From NCBI GenBank assembly GCA_034435035.1, contig DAOTXW010000085.1, forward strand, positions 1 through 64,000: a stretch of DNA of 64,000 bases, written 5' to 3'. The notes under the pieces were generated by a model. That model was given only the letters and a program-made list of their open reading frames with translations. It searched no databases and was not told the origin of the DNA. Position numbers and translations under genes: made by a program. This DNA is from JAHEME01 sp034435035 (GTDB lineage Bacteria > Chloroflexota > Anaerolineae > Aggregatilineales > UBA3940). Every line of letters starts with the position of its first letter. Within the stretch, counting starts at the first letter, position 1. Of the stretch, positions 61,945 to 64,000 are shown in pieces.

Positions 61945-62751
61945 TTAGCGGTCCGGATCCAGCAGGGGCGGCAGATCTTTCAGGCTCATCCGCGAGGTCA
62001 TATCCAGGCTGAGGGGGGTCACGGAGGTGATGCCCTCCAGCAGCGCGCCGACATCCGTCTCGTCGTCGCTGGCCGGGCCGCCGCTCATCCGGTAGCCGAT
62101 GCGCCCTTCATCCCCCAGCACAGCGCGCTGCGGCGGGGTGGGAATGAAGTACGGGCGGCGCTCCAGCCGGGTAGCGCGCCAGGGTGAGCCGGGCCGCGCT
62201 GCTGCCGGCACGTCGATCTTGAGCACATCCACGTCGTCGGGCAGGCGGGTGCTGAGCAGGCGCTCCGCGAACAGCGCGGTGAAATACATCGCGGCGCTGA
62301 AGTCCACCCCCTCGTCATACGCCAGGTGCAGAGACACATCGACCTGGAGCGAGACGGCCAGCGCCGGGACGCCGTGGGCGGCAGCCTCCAGGGCGGCCCC
62401 GACGGTGCCGGAGATGGTCACGCCCAGCCCGACATTCTCGCCGTTGTTGATCCCTGACACGGCCAGCGCCACCGGACGATCAGCCAGCTCCAGCAGCGCG
62501 TGCTGGACGGCCTGTGCAGGGGAAGCATGAGCGGCATAGGCCGGCCAGGTGCGTCCATCGCGCTGGACAGTCGCCTCGAACAGCCGCCCGTCATGATGAT
62601 GCGGCATGCTGCGCCCCGCGCCGGACTGCTGCATGCGGGGGGCGACGATCAGCAGGTCGCCCAGTGGATCGAGCGCAGCGGCGGCGGCCGACAGCCCGGG
62701 CGACAGGATGCCATCGTCATTGGTGACCAGGATCAGCGGTCTGAGGCTCAC
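61945..62751 (-). CDS. surE: 5'-nucleotidase SurE
   Basis: SurE dephosphorylates nucleoside monophosphates. The 268-residue protein is read from GTG 62751 (AAGGA seven bases upstream), giving the family start MSLRPLILVTNDDG; the metal ligands are D12, D13, the Ser in QSGAGRS and Asn in SGINNGENVG. The frame is open to 62823 but upstream residues are not conserved. It ends 13 bases before the SDR gene start, so both may be co-transcribed. Confidence 0.93.
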   Translation of the reverse strand: MSLRPLILVTNDDGILSPGLSAAAAALDPLGDLLIVAPRMQQSGAGRSMPHHHDGRLFEATVQRDGRTWPAYAAHASPAQAVQHALLELADRPVALAVSGINNGENVGLGVTISGTVGAALEAAAHGVPALAVSLQVDVSLHLAYDEGVDFSAAMYFTALFAERLLSTRLPDDVDVLKIDVPAAARPGSPWRATRLERRPYFIPTPPQRAVLGDEGRIGYRMSGGPASDDETDVGALLEGITSVTPLSLDMTSRMSLKDLPPLLDPDR

Positions 62752-62784
62752 AGACAGTCCTTTGGGACGGGCAGGCACGGCTGT

Positions 62785-62813
62785 AGTGTAACGCTTAGCC
62801 GGGGCGGTTTCAA
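62785..62813 (-). promoter_or_regulatory. Sigma70-type promoter of surE
   Basis: On the minus strand TTGAAA (plus 62808-62813) and TACACT (plus 62785-62790) are separated by exactly 17 bases. The transcript would begin near 62778, giving a 27-base leader. Confidence 0.6.
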
Positions 62814-62830
62814 CGCGGGGCAAAACGATG

Positions 62831-62856
62831 CGGGGGCAGGCCGCAGTCTGCCCCCG
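62831..62856 (-). terminator. Intrinsic terminator of the sigma/anti-sigma operon
   Basis: CGGGGGCAG pairs perfectly with CTGCCCCCG over an 8-base loop, and on the minus strand a TTTT run follows within 6 bases. It lies 30 bases downstream of the anti-sigma stop. Confidence 0.6.
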
Positions 62857-62885
62857 GAGATATCACGTTCGGCAGCGCAGCCGGA

Positions 62886-63458
62886 TCAGGCTGACCGGGT
62901 GGCCTCCGCCATCGCGGGCGCGCGCAGCCCTTCGCGCAGGCCGATATACGTCGATGCCACCATCAGGGCAACGATGATCACCGCCAGAGCGGCGGGATCG
63001 GTCAGCAGGTAGGTGAACCAGTCGATCAGCGCGTTCGTCAGGTAGGTGGCTGTGGTCACCAGCCGCGCAAAGACCTCGCTGGCGGCGCCCAGCGCCACGC
63101 CGACCCACGGCCAGACCATGACGATCCGGTAGATCCCCAGCGACAGGAGCAGGATGGGGGTAAGCAGGCTGATCGACGCCAGCGCCGACAGCCCGACCAG
63201 CAGCGCGATCATCCACGGCCGGGGATGGCGTCGTGCTTCCCGGACCTGGGCGCGAGCCATCACGCGGGCCGTGAAGTCGGCACGCGGGGCTACTTGCGGC
63301 TGAGCCATCAGCAGCCGATCCAGGGCGTTCATGCGGCTCCACATATCAGCGCAGGCCGCACACGCCTGCATGTGTTCGTACAGCAGCTCCTGCTGATCAT
63401 CGGCCAGTTCACCATCGAGGGAGAGACTGATCAGCAGTTGATAGGCATCATGGGCCAT
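62886..63458 (-). CDS. Anti-sigma factor with zinc-finger-like N-terminus
   Basis: The 190-residue protein begins two bases after the sigma stop, with GGAGGGAG upstream. Residues 5-45 contain H-x3-C-x2-C (EHMQACAACADM), the ZAS zinc-binding anti-sigma motif. Three hydrophobic segments follow (about 83-106, 112-133, 150-175), so it is a multi-pass membrane anti-sigma factor. The operon with the ECF sigma supports the role. Confidence 0.9.
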   Translation of the reverse strand: MAHDAYQLLISLSLDGELADDQQELLYEHMQACAACADMWSRMNALDRLLMAQPQVAPRADFTARVMARAQVREARRHPRPWMIALLVGLSALASISLLTPILLLSLGIYRIVMVWPWVGVALGAASEVFARLVTTATYLTNALIDWFTYLLTDPAALAVIIVALMVASTYIGLREGLRAPAMAEATRSA

Positions 63459-63460
63459 GT

Positions 63461-64000
63461 TCAGGCTCCCTCCATCGCCACAGCCACCCCGGTGAGCTGC
63501 CCGGCCCGCGCTTCTTCGGCCAGCATCTGCCGCGCGCGGAACAGGCGGGACTTGATGGCGCTTTCGGTAGTTTCCAGCATCTCCGCAATTTCAGCGTAAG
63601 ACATATCATACCAGTAGCGCAGGATCACGGCTGCCCGGTAATCCGGCGCCAGCTGACTCAGCAGCGCATGTACCAGCGTATTGCGCTCGGCATCGATAGC
63701 CGATTGTTCAGGGCCGACTGCTCTGCTGTTGAGCGCCGGGTGTGGAGGGAGCGGCTCGTCCAGAGACAGCCACACCAGCCGCCGCTTGCGCAGCCGGTCG
63801 ATACAGTAGTTGGATGCGATCGAGAGCAGCCACGTTTTGAACGGGCGCTCGGCGTCGTAGCGATCGATATGCTGGTAAGCTCGCAAGAATGCCTCCTGCG
63901 CGGCATCCTCCGCCTCACGCGGCTCGCCCAGCATGCGATAGGTCAGGTTGAATACGGGTCGCTGGTGGCGCTCCACCAGTTCCTCGAAGGCCTGCTGGTC
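63461..64000 (-). CDS. ECF sigma factor, 5' end beyond window
   Basis: At least 179 residues are encoded; the frame stays open to the right edge, so the start is outside. Region 2 is visible as AFEELVERHQRPVFNLTYRML and DAAQEAFLRAYQHI, with FKTWLLSIASNYCIDRLRKRR as region 2.4. Region 4 is ALLSQLAPDYRAAVILRYWYDMSYAEIAEMLETTESAIKSRLFRAR (shown in parts, positions 63530-63680). This is a typical sigma-24 member controlled by the adjacent anti-sigma factor. A GTG at 63976 could be a start but leaves region 2.1 incomplete. Confidence 0.92.
   Translation of the reverse strand, partial: DQQAFEELVERHQRPVFNLTYRMLGEPREAEDAAQEAFLRAYQHIDRYDAERPFKTWLLSIASNYCIDRLRKRRLVWLSLDEPLPPHPALNSRAVGPEQSAIDAERNTLVHALLSQLAPDYRAAVILRYWYDMSYAEIAEMLETTESAIKSRLFRARQMLAEEARAGQLTGVAVAMEGA

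Overview
The window is a dense, high-GC chromosomal segment with 49 protein genes, no RNA genes, no insertion sequences, no CRISPR array and no gene-free stretch longer than 300 bases. Several traits suggest a Chloroflexota bacterium, most likely an Anaerolineae-type member: the high GC, exported proteins with Thr/Pro-rich linkers, a diadenylate cyclase operon, a DnaG and a housekeeping sigma factor with family-atypical inserts, and a four-gene succinate dehydrogenase. This is inference from gene content, since no 16S or marker tree is available here.

Layout. Positions 1-7.5 kb hold information processing: ricT (off the left edge), uvrD/pcrA, dnaG and the housekeeping sigma factor rpoD. Two exported proteins follow (7.5-11.4 kb); the second joins a hydrolase-like domain, six repeats each with a C-x4-C pair, and two FN3-like domains. 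Then come holB with a YtxH-like gene, an MFS transporter, an FHA protein, an M24 peptidase with a HAD-type pair, a small Ca-loop secreted protein, an M23 peptidase, a Rieske oxygenase, a YtcJ-type amidohydrolase, and a 3-hydroxyacyl-CoA dehydrogenase that stops where related proteins usually continue into a hydratase domain (to 23.3 kb). From 23.5 to 30.3 kb: a Ser/Thr kinase with FHA domain coupled to a cysteine desulfurase, a kynureninase-like enzyme, ndk, rsfS, tilS and a small coiled-coil protein.

From 30.4 to 37.5 kb lie sdhCDAB, a HEAT-repeat protein, NADP-type icd and a ROK sugar kinase, so central carbon metabolism is concentrated here and suggests respiration. From 37.5 to 45.7 kb a minus-strand operon carries a TPR protein, cdaA, a GT-C-like membrane protein, cdaR and der. 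From 46.6 to 52.3 kb a membrane SGNH-hydrolase gene overlaps the start of a 1379-residue surface beta-propeller protein. The rest holds two tandem NifU/IscA-like Fe-S proteins, a pentapeptide protein, a membrane TPR protein with a Thr/Pro tail, recD2, a lower-GC caspase-TPR gene with its own strong promoter, an SDR, surE, and an ECF sigma/anti-sigma pair running off the right edge.

Regulation. Nine gene starts are preceded by TGnTAnnnT (extended -10) without a recognisable -35. Two divergent pairs (rsfS/tilS, icd/ROK) use such elements back to back, and tilS appears to be leaderless. Convergent ends are marked by GC-rich hairpins.
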